The translations under genes were made by a program, and so were the position numbers. The notes under the pieces are model-generated. The model had not been told where the DNA came from and made no database searches. It saw only the letters and a program-made list of their open reading frames with translations. This document shows, in pieces, positions 1 to 10,687 of a stretch of 64,000 nt of DNA. This stretch comes from Hymenopellis radicata (lineage: Eukaryota > Basidiomycota > Agaricomycetes > Agaricales > Physalacriaceae), in contig JADNRX010000001.1 of NCBI GenBank assembly GCA_015501595.1, positions 806,001 through 870,000 of the forward strand, read 5' to 3'. Each line of letters opens with the position of its first letter. Positions within the stretch are counted from its first letter, which is position 1.

Positions 1-1703
1 AAGTACTCTTGAAAAACGTTAGAGGAGAAAGGGTTCATAATCTGGGGATATCCGTACTTTACGCGCCCAACTATAGAAAATAGTGAGCAACTGGTCGAAC
101 ATAAGAAGTTAGGACATACGTTACACTGTCAAAGCGGGCACCAGTTTCCCAGAGACGTTTCCCCCAAACAGAAAAAGGTTCATCACAGGCTGTCAGGCGC
201 TCCGCGAGTTCGGGTATGAGAATTTCTTTCAATTCTTCTTCGGTATAACAGGCTGTGAGTGCGGCGATAAGACCACCAGCGCTGGTTCCTGTAATGACGC
301 GCGGCAGAACTCCTGCATCGAGGAAAGCTCGTACAACACCATAATGATCTGAATTGTACGTAAGACACCGTGGCGCAACGAAAAAGTTATGCTTACAATA
401 CCCAAGAGCAGCACCACCAGATAGGCAGAGCGCGGATATACCTGGAGAGTGTTGGCTACGTTGCATGTGATAGACAAACGATAGGTATACCTAAGTTTGT
501 GTTGGCACTCTTGAAGAACTTCTTCTTCTCCTCAACAGATAGATCTGGGGTCTCGCGTATGTATTCGAGAGCCTTTTCCTGCTCGTTGAGATATGCTATG
601 GAAGATGAGGACGCGAATTAAACGCCACTGAAGGTACGCACATTCGAGGAGATCCTTCGTTCCATAGAAAGTCTAAGGTTCGCGTAAGTGAAGAATCCAT
701 AGAACAAATGTATGACAGACTTCACTGTAAAGTCTATACGCAACTGTGTTAGTTGAGAAAGAGGTAAATATAAAGAGTCTTACCGAGAGGATTCGATGCC
801 GGCGAAGTTGGCCCGTATGCAAGTTTCGAGGACTCCCAGGCAGCCGCGCGCGTCCTTCTTCTCCCGGAGATTCCTTAAAGAGCGCCCAACCTTCTTAATC
901 AATCTCCAGTCGTAATACGGGTCTTCATCGACCTTCTTCCACTCATCGAAATGCAAGTACTTGTCGAGCTCCATTGCGCCTACTTTCCATTCCTTGGTGA
1001 TGGCTGTTAGATCGCGTACAAATGGGATGAAACAGGGACGACGCACTTCGTAGCTTTTGGATGCCCGTAATTTCTTTCTCAAAACACCCTTCCTACCTCT
1101 CCCTGGGGAAGCCGAGTAAGATGATTATAGTTGGCGTTTCATTGGGGAACGTACAGGCTGAGATCCATTCTTTGGTGTTGACGAGCTGTCGTAGGAGGAC
1201 ATATAGACCAAATTCGGCGCCAATGAAGAGGAATATTAAGAGCTGCGCGTCAAGGTGAGCATGCGACGGGATGGAAGCTGGGCGCGCACCAGTAATGGCC
1301 ATCGGACAATGAGGAAAAGCCAGTCGTGTCCTAGCCGTTTGTGGGCGCGGTCTTTCTTTTTCCGTCTAGAGAGCCTGTCTGAGAGCGAGCGAGTGCGAGG
1401 TGTGACTTGCACTCACTTCTTGACTTTCAAGTTGATTGGTGCCCAGTCGGAGAGCGCTGATATTTTGCGGATCCTGGCTGACGGCGGCGGAGCCGTTGAG
1501 CCTATCTGTGGGGACGCGAGACCGCCGCTGCTCTCGACATAGACCTCATCGGCGGACAAAGCGGCTGCAAATGCTTGTAGGTGTCTGTTGCGGTGTAAGC
1601 TGGTTTGAATGATGTTCTGGAGGACGAGAACTTACTGTTCGACGGGATAGACGGCGTCCCAGATACTGGTGCCATTATTGTGGTGCCCATTGGATTCCGC
1701 CAT
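1..1703 (-). CDS. Patatin-like triacylglycerol lipase (Tgl3/4/5 type), 5' part
   Basis: Hydrolyses triacylglycerol or lysophospholipid at lipid droplets, by analogy with yeast Tgl3/4/5. The start is the ATG at 1703-1701, followed by a short exon and an intron. Later exons carry the N-terminal block typical of Tgl proteins: a W-L-F-L-I-V-R-W-P stretch near 1300, then Y-D-W-R-L-I and C-I-R-A-N-F-A-G-I-E-S near 780-920. The patatin domain follows with a glycine-rich oxyanion loop (L-S-G-G-A-A-L-G) near 430 and the nucleophile elbow G-T-S-A-G-G near 272-289. Several 50-60 nt introns interrupt it; one sits between the oxyanion loop and the next block. The catalytic Asp and C-terminal region lie beyond the window edge, so the gene is partial. 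The family call is firm; the exact Tgl paralogue is not. Confidence 0.85.
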
Positions 1704-4700
1704 GGTCAGTCGCGTTGAGACAATGGAGAACTAGGCCTTTTCTACATCATCATGGGGGACTCAATAATAATGCTATGGGGGCACAGCGTAAACGAAACAC
1801 ACATGTGAAATTCGTCCCCATGCGGCAATCCTTCTCTGCTCGTCCTGCTGCTTCCAACTCCTCAAATCTGGTATTTCTCTGGCCCCGAGAATGTCACACC
1901 TCTTGACCCTACTGGACGTTTGAGCATGATATGCTTACCGGTAATTCCACTTACAAAATCCTGTTGTCGCTGAGAAGAATCCCCCGAGTCGGTTATGCTG
2001 ACGAGTCTCCGCTGTTCGGAAACGAGACGGTCTTCTGCGGGGTACGTTGGGGGTACGGATTCTGTTGACCTTTCTCCCCAAAGTATACTCGAGTCGAGAC
2101 ACTCATCTATCGAGATTACCAATGCAGCTGGCCGATATTGGCGCATGATCTCGTCAACGACGATAGAGGCGTGCTGCCAAGAGTATAATCCGCACTGCGA
2201 ATGGGATGAGACCGCACGCGATAAGGTCAATAACCAACACTGGTGTGCGCCTGTAAAGCCAGTAATAATGCAGCGACGCCAGCGAGTGCGACTAACCACA
2301 ACCACAGCATCCGCATACTCCACTTGAACAGCGGGGTGCGCTGTTCTTAGCCAGGTAACCTGACCTACGCTGTTCTATGTGTCTCAGGAGCTCTCTCAGA
2401 GTCGCTCTTTCCCGAAATACCAAGATGTTCACCAACAGTACATCGGCCTTCTGGAATTAATATATATATGGCGCATCATCGACGACCACCAAGTCATTCC
2501 CCTCAACTACTTACGGCGAGCATACAAACTCTTCGGCATTCCTCTCTGTCTGCTCATTATTATCGCATCTAACATTCTGTCATTCACATTCAGTCCGTCT
2601 TAACTTATGCAACACATCTGACCCTGGTATACAGTCGCAAGGGGAGAATGCACTGGGGTGGCAATTCTTATCTCGTGTCATTGCAAGTGCTGACGGCCCT
2701 CAGTCATCAGCACACTTTTCCTTTTCTGGCATCCCTTTTTTCAACGAGTCGACGTACAGTCGGCATATCTATGTGCGCCCTTGAACTGTCATGGATCAGA
2801 TATCTTGAATTCCCACGAAGTCCTACTTGAAATGCGATGCCTGACCGAAGCGAGTGTGGGGATAGAGAATCCCGCCGTGCATTCTGTCATCGTAAGTCTC
2901 TGATATGTGCCCCAATTATCAGATGGATGGCTAGTGTTGAAACCTGTTCTCCGCTGTTATCATCCGCGATGCCCCAGGACGCTGCGTTGAGATCGTTCAA
3001 TCACCTGGAGATGACATCCACTGGCAGCTGTTTGATATGTGGCTATGGGGAGACCCGCGCCTTCTATCCGTGTGGAAGAGCTACTCCCGGTCCACGACCT
3101 CGCGCCTGTTGAGCGGTGATCGAGCGTCCATTCATACAATAAATAGAGGGGTGTAGAAGAGCTAAGGAATCTTGAAGACGCGGATTGAGGCGATTACAAG
3201 CATCAGCACGGGAACGATGCCTCGAACGAAACTGGTCACGAATCGACCGCGATAGCTGGTGTAGGGGCACCCCATGGTAGAAGAGGTAGCTTGCAGATAC
3301 TAGTTTGAAGCGTCGACCGGCGAGCATGTTCGTGGCGGCATCAATCCACGGTTCCGTCTCTCACGCTTTCAACCTTGTCCTGGATCCTGGCGAAACTGAA
3401 CAGTCAAGCTACGATCCTTTTCGATCTTGTTCCTTCACCGACTCTCTTACGATATTCTCGATACGAATATCAACCACCCGCGGGCATACTCTTGTAGCAT
3501 CACGTCTGCTTGCTCTCCACTTCGAGAGGACTTGATATCGGCCTTTGCAGTTTCACGGGCTTCTGTTTTGCTTTTTGCCTTGCTCTTCTTGAGACGTGTC
3601 CAGGACGCGCGCGCACTAGCAAGGAGTTTTCGATTGTCTTCAATAGCTTTTAGAACCCTCGGATCCTCGTCCGCGAGGTGGGCCTTCGTCGTACCGAGAA
3701 CAACGTAAATAGAAGGACATATCGTCACGGAGTACACTGCTTGCCATAAGATTTTGCCCTGAGTTTTCAGTTTCAAAAAAATCTATGATGCGAGGCACCT
3801 GTGAACGCAGGAAGGAAGGTTGCTTCTCGTGTTGTTAGTACTAAGTAAACGCAATCGAGTCTTGACAAGGAATAATCTATTTGAGACCTCGGTTTGGTGA
3901 TACGAACCCTCAGCGGCCCGATCGTCCCGGACGATGCAAGAGACGACCAAGTTCAGGCTCTACAGTCCAAGTACCTGTCCCAATGTATGTTAGAGTAACT
4001 TCATCGTATTATAATACTCTTGGACTCTTGGACATCTCAAAGAGAGCACGATGATGCAAATACGTCACTGTCACACTGAATCACTGTCAGTATCCATGCC
4101 CTCTCTCAATTGCTTTCAGTGCTCTGTTTTCGACGTCAAGGACCATGTGCTACTGAAGAGTATCCTTTATTCTGCAGCCCAACTAACGGCCGACCTGAAG
4201 CCCATCCAAGCGGAATGGAAAGGCACTGTGCAACGGTTCAAGTATAGCGGAATAAAAGAGTCATGGGAATGACCAGCCACGAAACGACGCATTCTAGTCG
4301 TTTTCCACCGTCGCGACCACGAGAAATGTACACGGAGAGCGCAAGAACCTCATAACTCATCCTATAGCGTAGTCAGCCTAGTAGCACCAGCCCGCTCCAC
4401 GCCATCTTTTGATCTAATTGATTGGTGAAGTGACTGGTGTGGAGTCTACCTATCGCCAATCTATCTCAACGCATTGGCCTGTCTTCTATCGGCCTAGAAA
4501 CCTGTCACTACTCTGACTCGTGATGCCGACAACACCGCCTGACTGTTGAATGGCAGGCTCGTAGTTTCGTACGGACTGCCTCGAGGGGTAAACTCGTGTT
4601 GGTACCATCAAGCATTTGCCTGTTTTCGAACGTTTTTGCGATCTGTAGACGGAGGATTCACGTGTCATGTGTCTCCAGGGACTCGACGAAGGTACTTGAT

Positions 4701-5170
4701 CATTCTCTGTGGCGTTCCAGCGCGCCAGCAGTTGGGCTAATCGATCGTGTTCTAGGGTAGGCCCCTCGATAGTACGCATGAAACAAGTATTTTCCTCGAC
4801 TTGGACAGCTGGAGACACCTCATAGCCCGTATCAATGCGGCTGTACTTAGGTTCACATCATCAAAGACGGGAGAGCAACGAGAACAGCTGCGCATTGGGA
4901 GACTAGTATTTTTAAACGTCCCCTCAATTGGTTGTGGACCAATATCATTGCTCAATTGGTGTCATCTTCTGTCATAGTCTCCGGCAATGAGGCCTCCTCT
5001 CGCCGCCAGAATGCTGTAGCACTGATGTCCTGGAGCCAATGGCCTGCGAAAGTGCTATATTTACGATGAATATTCGTTTTTCCGGTCGCGTCCTGGGACA
5101 ATCCGACCTTGAGGTCTGCTCTGGTGCTCCTTGAGGAGATACACGCCGTGGTTATTTTTAGCCCGCATCT
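1704..5170. other. 3.5 kb without a confidently assigned gene
   Basis: Only short ORFs are present and none gives a family match by eye. The best candidates are: a plus-strand terminal exon at about 2970-3170 in a different frame from the longest ORF, containing W-Q-L-F-D-M-W-L-W-G-D and preceded by a possible exon at 2815-2890 ending in a GTAAGT donor; and a minus-strand Lys/Ala-rich ORF at 3447-3776 of 109 residues with one hydrophobic stretch near its start. The 153-residue minus ORF at 1862-2323 overlaps a plus-strand ORF and has no coherent character. These may be decayed genes or poorly conserved multi-exon genes. Confidence 0.4.
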
Positions 5171-5220
5171 CCTATATATAATCGAGATCCATTTATAGAT
5201 GCTCTGGATGGGTATTTAAG
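5171..5220 (+). promoter_or_regulatory. TATA-like elements upstream of cipC-like gene
   Basis: A TATATATA run at 5173-5180 and a TATTTAAG at 5213-5220 lie about 115 and 75 bp upstream of the ATG at 5293. A pyrimidine-rich stretch follows the second one, as is common near fungal transcription starts. The choice between the two is inference. Confidence 0.45.
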
Positions 5221-5292
5221 ACATGACGCTGGTAGCAGGACACCTCAGTTTTTCTCTCTTCACCAACCTTCCACAACTCGAACATCATCATC

Positions 5293-5869
5293 ATGGGTTT
5301 CTTCAGCTCCGACTCTGACCAGGCCAGCGCCTACGACGAGGTCAGGCTTTGTTCTTGTGATGCTCTCTCGTCGTTAACCCTTCCACAGGTCGTCAATGCT
5401 CCTCACAAGGCGACATTGTCGCACGAGCTCATCGCCGCCGCCGCATCTTTCGAGGTCAATACACATTTCATCATCAGTCTACCTTTACTGATTCTACCTT
5501 AATCAGGCGGCCAAGGCGTACGAGGACCACTGTGCGAAGAACGGCAAGCCCGCTAGTCATGCTATGGCCAAGGAGTTGCTGTACGTCCATCAATGTCTAG
5601 TCTCCTTCTCACCGCCTAACTGTTCTTCGCAGTGCCGGATTCTCTGGTGCATTCATCGATCGCATGGTGGAGACCAAAGGAGTGAGATGCGATTCGGATC
5701 TTGGTCTACTACTTCATACTGACATCTCCTTGTAGCTTGATGCTTTCGACAAGGAAGAGGCCCATCGCAAGGGTACGTTTCTCGAACTTGCGCCTATGAC
5801 CTGATTGTTAATCGCTCTGTAGCCAAGCACCAAGCTGAGGCGGCTCTCGCTGATTCCGGAGATTATTAA
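5293..5869 (+). CDS. CipC-like small stress protein (DUF3759)
   Basis: A small, six-exon gene whose spliced product of about 105 residues matches the CipC (concanamycin-induced protein C) family. Exons: 5293-5340, 5389-5454, 5507-5580, 5633-5681, 5736-5772, 5823-5869. Diagnostic blocks are the start M-G-F-F-S-S-D-S-D-Q-A, then N-A-P-H-K-A-T-L-S-H-E-L-I-A, then A-K-E-L-L-A-G-F-S-G-A-F-I-D-R and E-T-K-G-L-D. There is no signal peptide or membrane segment, so it is probably cytosolic. CipC proteins are induced by antibiotics and other stress and during host or wood colonisation in several fungi; the biochemical role is unknown. The stop is only 37 bp before the 9-bp duplication of the downstream MULE-like element. 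Confidence 0.93.
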
Positions 5870-5914
5870 ATGTACTAGATAACAACGACTGTATGGATAA
5901 TGGGCGCTCTGTAC

Positions 5915-6842
5915 CAGACTCCTTCCCATTCGTCTTTACGCCCAGCAAAAGAATCCTAAATCCCTGTGCGAATAGATAGTTGAATAAATGATTGCTTTGG
6001 ATACGGTCCGAATCCCGTTGATTGATTGATGGCATTATGTAACTCTTAAACCTTATTCTTTTGCTAAGGCGTAAAGACGACTGGCATAACTTGCCAAACT
6101 TGTTTGTTTGGCTGCAGCCTCTGGCACGGCCTCACCGCCTCGTCGCGCCTCACGTTCGTGCTATCTGATAGATAAAGTTGTTGCCTTGTGTGCAAGGGCA
6201 TACAGGATGCAAAATGAAATATATTTCTTATTATTCTGACCACCATGTCGAGTGCTCTAATTTGTGCCGGATTCTGCTTGTCCTGCGATTTGTGGTGTAC
6301 TACAAAATCATCGGCGGGCAAGTAACAGATACCCCGAGCGAAGAAAAGCTTAAGAGCCCAGGTCTCCTGCGCCGCCATCATCATCCCACCTATACTGTCC
6401 GTCATCGTTGTCCCGTGCTTGCTGTCCGCCGTCGCAGAAGAGCCCGTCATTGGTTAGCGTTGTTGGCAAGTCTGGCGGCTAAGCACCGGAAGCTCAATTT
6501 TGCTCCCAGTAGAAGAGCAGCCTCTCGCCCCATCAAACAAAATGCCTTGAATCCTCTTCATAAGTAGTAGGCGAGGTGACCAGTGACCGGTTGACCGCTC
6601 GCAAACCGCTCGAATTCTGGACCGAGACACTGCAGAGGCTGTAGCCAAACAAACAACCCCCTGCAAGTTATGCCAGTCGTCTTTACGCCTTAGCAAAAGA
6701 ATAAGGTTTGAGAGTTACATAATGCCATCAATCAATCAACGGGATTCGGACCGTATTCAAAGCAATCATTTATTCGACTATCTATTCGCACAGGGATTTA
6801 GGATTCTTTTGCTAGGCGTAAAGACGAATGGGAAGGAGTCTG
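5915..6842. mobile_element. Non-autonomous MULE-like element with long TIRs
   Basis: A 928-bp element with inverted terminal repeats of about 200 bp, nearly identical over the first 175 bp (roughly four substitutions) and recognisable to about 6125 and 6632. Termini read CAGACTCCTTCCCATTCG inward. It is flanked by perfect 9-bp direct repeats GCTCTGTAC at 5906-5914 and 6843-6851. Long TIRs plus a 9-bp duplication are the signature of Mutator-like elements. Each TIR holds a smaller internal inverted repeat (CGTCTTTACGCC and its complement about 140 bp apart). The roughly 500-bp core has only short ORFs and no transposase, so mobilisation would need an enzyme encoded elsewhere. Confidence 0.85.
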
Positions 6843-6942
6843 GCTCTGTACTTATTGAATTGAAATCGAAATGCCACTTGATGTATTGGAACGTTTGTGG
6901 AGAAGCTATTTTGGGAGTAATCTTCCTTTCATCTGGACCACC

Positions 6943-8643
6943 ATGTTACCTGCACTGCTCCTTCTGATCTTCCCGCCTTTTACGTTTGCTGCGCCCGTAG
7001 CCGTTGTCAGTCAGCCGTACAACCCAGGCGTATGCATCGCAATCATGCTTGCATTCTTTCTTTTCTTCTCCGTCCTCGTTTCCGTCAAACACGTCTACAT
7101 GAAGAAGCGTCGCGCATTTGCAACACAGTATCTTGCCAACTGCTCAGTGTCCTCGTGCACAACTAGCTCTGGAAAATCTTCCTCAGAGTCCGTCTTGCCA
7201 ATGTTCCGCCCAATCGCGTTGAAAGACGGTAGTTTTGCCGCCTTCTTAGTCGGATTCCTCGGATCGCCGACCTGGGAAACCCAATTGAACATGCTAAACA
7301 GAGATACACGCTCCCTTCTAAGTGCCAGCACTCGCTCTACCTCGACGTGGAAGTCTCGCTCCACCGCCAAAGCCATGCATCCCTCGTCGACTTCCCAAGA
7401 GAAATCCTCTGCAGACGAGTTTGGATCAAAGCTATCGCACTGGGCCACGACCTCGTCTAACAGCAAAAGCAGCAAATCGGTTTATCCTTCTGACTCTATT
7501 TCCCGCGACCATTCCATTCGTCTTCCAATCCCGTCTAAACTCAAGTCGACACCTTCTATGACCAATTCAGTGCAAAGACAGAATCGTCGTTCTTCCCTTC
7601 CCGCGGCACCTCCCAGTCGCAGAGCCGATTTCGATCGCTCTTCTCTTCAGAAACGCCATTCTAGCCTTCGCATTAATAAAACCCGCCGTCGTTCTACATC
7701 TTCCGTCCCGTATTCGTCCAGTCTCAGGATGGTTGATGTCGACATCAGTCAAGATGATAATCTACCTCTATCTCCCAACGAACAACGCTCATCCACCACA
7801 TCTCTGAACAACGATCAGACTACGAACATCAGTGTACCCGCCTTACCGCTGCCCGTGATATCAGCCGACAGGCATTCAACTGACACACCCGCGCTGATCA
7901 ACTATATCTCTCACCCATATCCTTTGGCTCCCTATCCTAAGCGCAATAAACCAATCGAAGGATTGCCTTCTGGGACTTGCAGTGCATTGAACAAAGCGCA
8001 GTCTCAGAGTCCTTCGGCTGGCCTGCCTACGGCGCCATCCAGTGCTACATCATCTCCATTCCCTCATCCCCAAGACCCCATCCCGGCACTTCCAGGAATG
8101 AAAAAACCACGCAAATCCTCTCTCAAAGTGCGCCGAAGCCCGCCCTTGGGTCCATCGCCTCTCCGCATCATGACTCTGCCAGAGGGATCCATCACAGATC
8201 TCGCCTCTCTAAACTTCATGCCGTCTTCGCCACAGTTGTACAATGGCCGCCCACCATCCCAGCGAAACTCTTATCCGCATATAGGACTTGGCTTCCCGCC
8301 CAGTGATTCGAGACGCAGTAGCGTTGCGGCCAAGTCTGACGACGACAAGCGTTCGAGCACGTCCTCACGTCGGCTGACGAGGCTCAACGATGACGGGACC
8401 AATGTGCTCCTCGGTATCATTCGCGAACTGGTGGAAGAGACGAGTCAGTGGGATGCTGATCTGTACATGGATAGCAATTTCAGGCACTTGCTGGAGAACG
8501 TGAACGCAACCAGAAATCCGGACGGTTCTTTGGCTGAATCCTTTCATGACGCCGACGTAACGAGTCCTGTGCAAGTCGATGAAGGATTGTTCGAGTTGGA
8601 TGCAGTTAGGTCGCAATTCATGGATTCGGACCATCAAGCGTAA
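6943..8643 (+). CDS. Unknown Ser-rich membrane-anchored protein
   Basis: An intronless ORF of 566 residues from the ATG at 6943, chosen over the in-frame ATG at 6871 because it has CCACC context and opens with a cleavable signal-peptide-like segment ending F-T-F-A-A-P. One transmembrane helix follows about 15 residues later (I-A-I-M-L-A-F-F-L-F-F-S), then basic residues K-K-R-R. The long middle is low-complexity Ser/Pro/Arg-rich and probably disordered, with many R-R-S-S and S-P sites that could be phosphorylated. The last 90 residues look structured and acidic (G-I-I-R-E-L-V-E-E-T). This topology suggests a single-pass plasma-membrane or ER protein with a cytosolic tail. I do not recognise the family. 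The MULE-like element ends only about 90 bp upstream of the start. Confidence 0.75.
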   Translation: MLPALLLLIFPPFTFAAPVAVVSQPYNPGVCIAIMLAFFLFFSVLVSVKHVYMKKRRAFATQYLANCSVSSCTTSSGKSSSESVLPMFRPIALKDGSFAAFLVGFLGSPTWETQLNMLNRDTRSLLSASTRSTSTWKSRSTAKAMHPSSTSQEKSSADEFGSKLSHWATTSSNSKSSKSVYPSDSISRDHSIRLPIPSKLKSTPSMTNSVQRQNRRSSLPAAPPSRRADFDRSSLQKRHSSLRINKTRRRSTSSVPYSSSLRMVDVDISQDDNLPLSPNEQRSSTTSLNNDQTTNISVPALPLPVISADRHSTDTPALINYISHPYPLAPYPKRNKPIEGLPSGTCSALNKAQSQSPSAGLPTAPSSATSSPFPHPQDPIPALPGMKKPRKSSLKVRRSPPLGPSPLRIMTLPEGSITDLASLNFMPSSPQLYNGRPPSQRNSYPHIGLGFPPSDSRRSSVAAKSDDDKRSSTSSRRLTRLNDDGTNVLLGIIRELVEETSQWDADLYMDSNFRHLLENVNATRNPDGSLAESFHDADVTSPVQVDEGLFELDAVRSQFMDSDHQA

Positions 8644-8851
8644 GGATTTACTTGAATATATGCGCTTGATTGTGACAAGTTTCCTAGGCACGATGTTGGT
8701 GTAGCTTGGTAACTGCCATTCGGTATTAGTTAGTCCTCTCTTTCTCCCTTTTCGTCGATAGTTTTGTAGCCTCTCGTTGTATGTGTTGATCCCGTTTGTA
8801 CCTTGCATCTGAAATTGAACCAAGCAGTTAACTCGGATAAATGTCATGCAT

Positions 8852-10600
8852 TCAACTCTTCTTCAACCATTTATTCAGTGTACTATGACCTGACTTTTCG
8901 ACTGCCTTTCGGATATCCTCTCTGCTGAGAACGCATCTGAACTTGACGAATTCTTTTGAAATATTCCACCCAGGTGGACCGACTGGCACGAACACTTTGG
9001 CCGCGACTAAAGCTTCAAAGCTCTGGAGACTTTGGTAAGCCCAAAAACTAGGGAAGTTGAAGAGGGTATCACGTACGCTTGCGAGAACGGGCCGTTTAAC
9101 ATTGACCATACCTATACCGCCACCATTTACCTGGATAGGAGCTGCCGCAGAAGACCGCACTTGGTCTCGAAAGTAGTCGTATAACATTTCAAACGTCACG
9201 AGGGAGAACCCTGCGGAATACGAATGCATCGCAGCAATCAAGAGGCAAAGGGACGAATAGGTCATTTCTTTCAGAAATTGTGAGGAACGGGCCGTATGTC
9301 TCTGTGAGGGGCGCTTACGATTTAGTGAAGGCATCCTTGTCCGTGAACGATGTATAGTTGCAGGTATCTGTAGCATTGACGCTGTAGGCCACGGCGTATT
9401 CGAATTCAAGTGTAGAATCATCGATGTCTGCTCACGATGTTCAGAAGCGCATCACAGTCGAAACGGAAGACATACCAGCATACGATTCCACGTTCGATAA
9501 TCTTTAGCAATACCGAATGTCTCGCGTACGGTCTCTATCGTTCCATTATCCGCAAGGAAATCGTCGACATGGCTCTGCCATACTGGCTTCCAATGCCGCA
9601 TAGAGGGATGTAATGCCTCTGCTTCTGGAATCTCCGGACAAAGCAATATCTTCGTTCGATTGATCCATGCCGTTTCAGAGGTGAAGTGGCTCGTTCTAAG
9701 AACGCGACCAGAGAAGCGGCTTTTGACTCGCTTCTCAAGGAGATTAATTGTATCCATTCGACTTGTGAGGCCAATGATGCTTAATCCGCGAGTATTACCG
9801 CCAGCTCGGCAACTCTGGGCGGTATCGAGAAGGCAGTAGAGGAGGGCTTGTCGCGCATGGAGGGAGAATAAATCGAAGGCGTCGAGGATGATTACTGTTG
9901 GGCGTGGTAGAGTGGGAATGAGAGAGATGAGCATAGGGAGATGGGTTGACACTGGCTCGGAAAGGACTTGTTCTGCACTTTCATCACCGTTATTCATGGC
10001 ATGATCCTCGTCCTGGTTCTCAGTGGTATCGTCCGCCTCATTAGAAAGAAATGTTGTTCCAGTCTGTTCGCGTAGCTGTGCAGCAATCTCGCGCATAGCG
10101 AGACGGTCATTATGTTGTATCCAACCTGACAGTCGGACAATAATGGGATTCTGAGTCTTCGAGATGGTGTTTAGACAATGTTCAGTGATCTACTGAGAGT
10201 CAGAGATATCAATTATAGACAGATTGAAACACACCAGAGTTTTACCACTTCCGCGAGGGCCTAGCAGGAGACAGCTATTTCCTTCGCCGCGCTCGATGGT
10301 TCCGTGCAACAGGTCCGTCAACTGTGCCACTGCCAAATCGTTAGGTAGTTCTCCGTCGGCCGCGTCATCCTGGTAGTATCTCTGGCACGACTGCCTCAGA
10401 GAGCATAAAGTGGCACGCTTTTGTATTTCCAAGCAACTGGGGATGTCGTGTTCTGGCACGACGTGGACCTCCTCCTCAACGGCGACAACCTCAGGCGGCG
10501 GCGGCGTTTCAAGACGCGTTTTCTTGTGTTTGGGGCTGGCTTTGATCTTCCCTGGTGGCTTGCGCAGAGTTTTGCTTTTCGCAGAGCGTTTCGGAGGCAT
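8852..10600 (-). CDS. ORC4: Origin recognition complex subunit 4
   Basis: An AAA+ ATPase subunit of ORC, which binds replication origins and loads MCM in the nucleus. Start ATG at 10600-10598 gives a basic N-terminus (M-P-P-K-R-S-A-K-S-K). Walker A is G-P-R-G-S-G-K-T near residue 110 (about 10246-10269). After introns come I-V-R-L-S-G, Walker B V-I-I-L-D-A-F-D-L-F and the ORC4-typical L-L-E-K-R-V-K-S-R-F-S. The C-terminal winged-helix region lies at 8852-9420 with F-E-M-L-Y-D-Y-F. An acidic insert (T-E-N-Q-D-E-D) sits between Walker A and B. It shares an 87-bp divergent promoter with MED20. The first intron, 44-47 nt after the Walker A exon, reads through in frame up to its acceptor. Confidence 0.93.
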
Positions 10601-10687
10601 GGTGGTTGACAGAGAAAACGGCAAGTGGGCCCCTGAGACGCGTTATATGGTTCACGTGCCACGCTTTCGTGCTTGTTCTCTTCCTTC

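Noticed and set aside
1862..2323. 153-residue minus-strand ORF
   Set aside because: It overlaps an equally long plus-strand ORF, lacks any domain-like pattern and has no splice or start context support.
5808..6035. ORFs on both sides of the MULE-like element sharing M-P-S-I-N-Q-R-D-S-D
   Set aside because: They are translations of the two inverted TIRs, not a duplicated gene.
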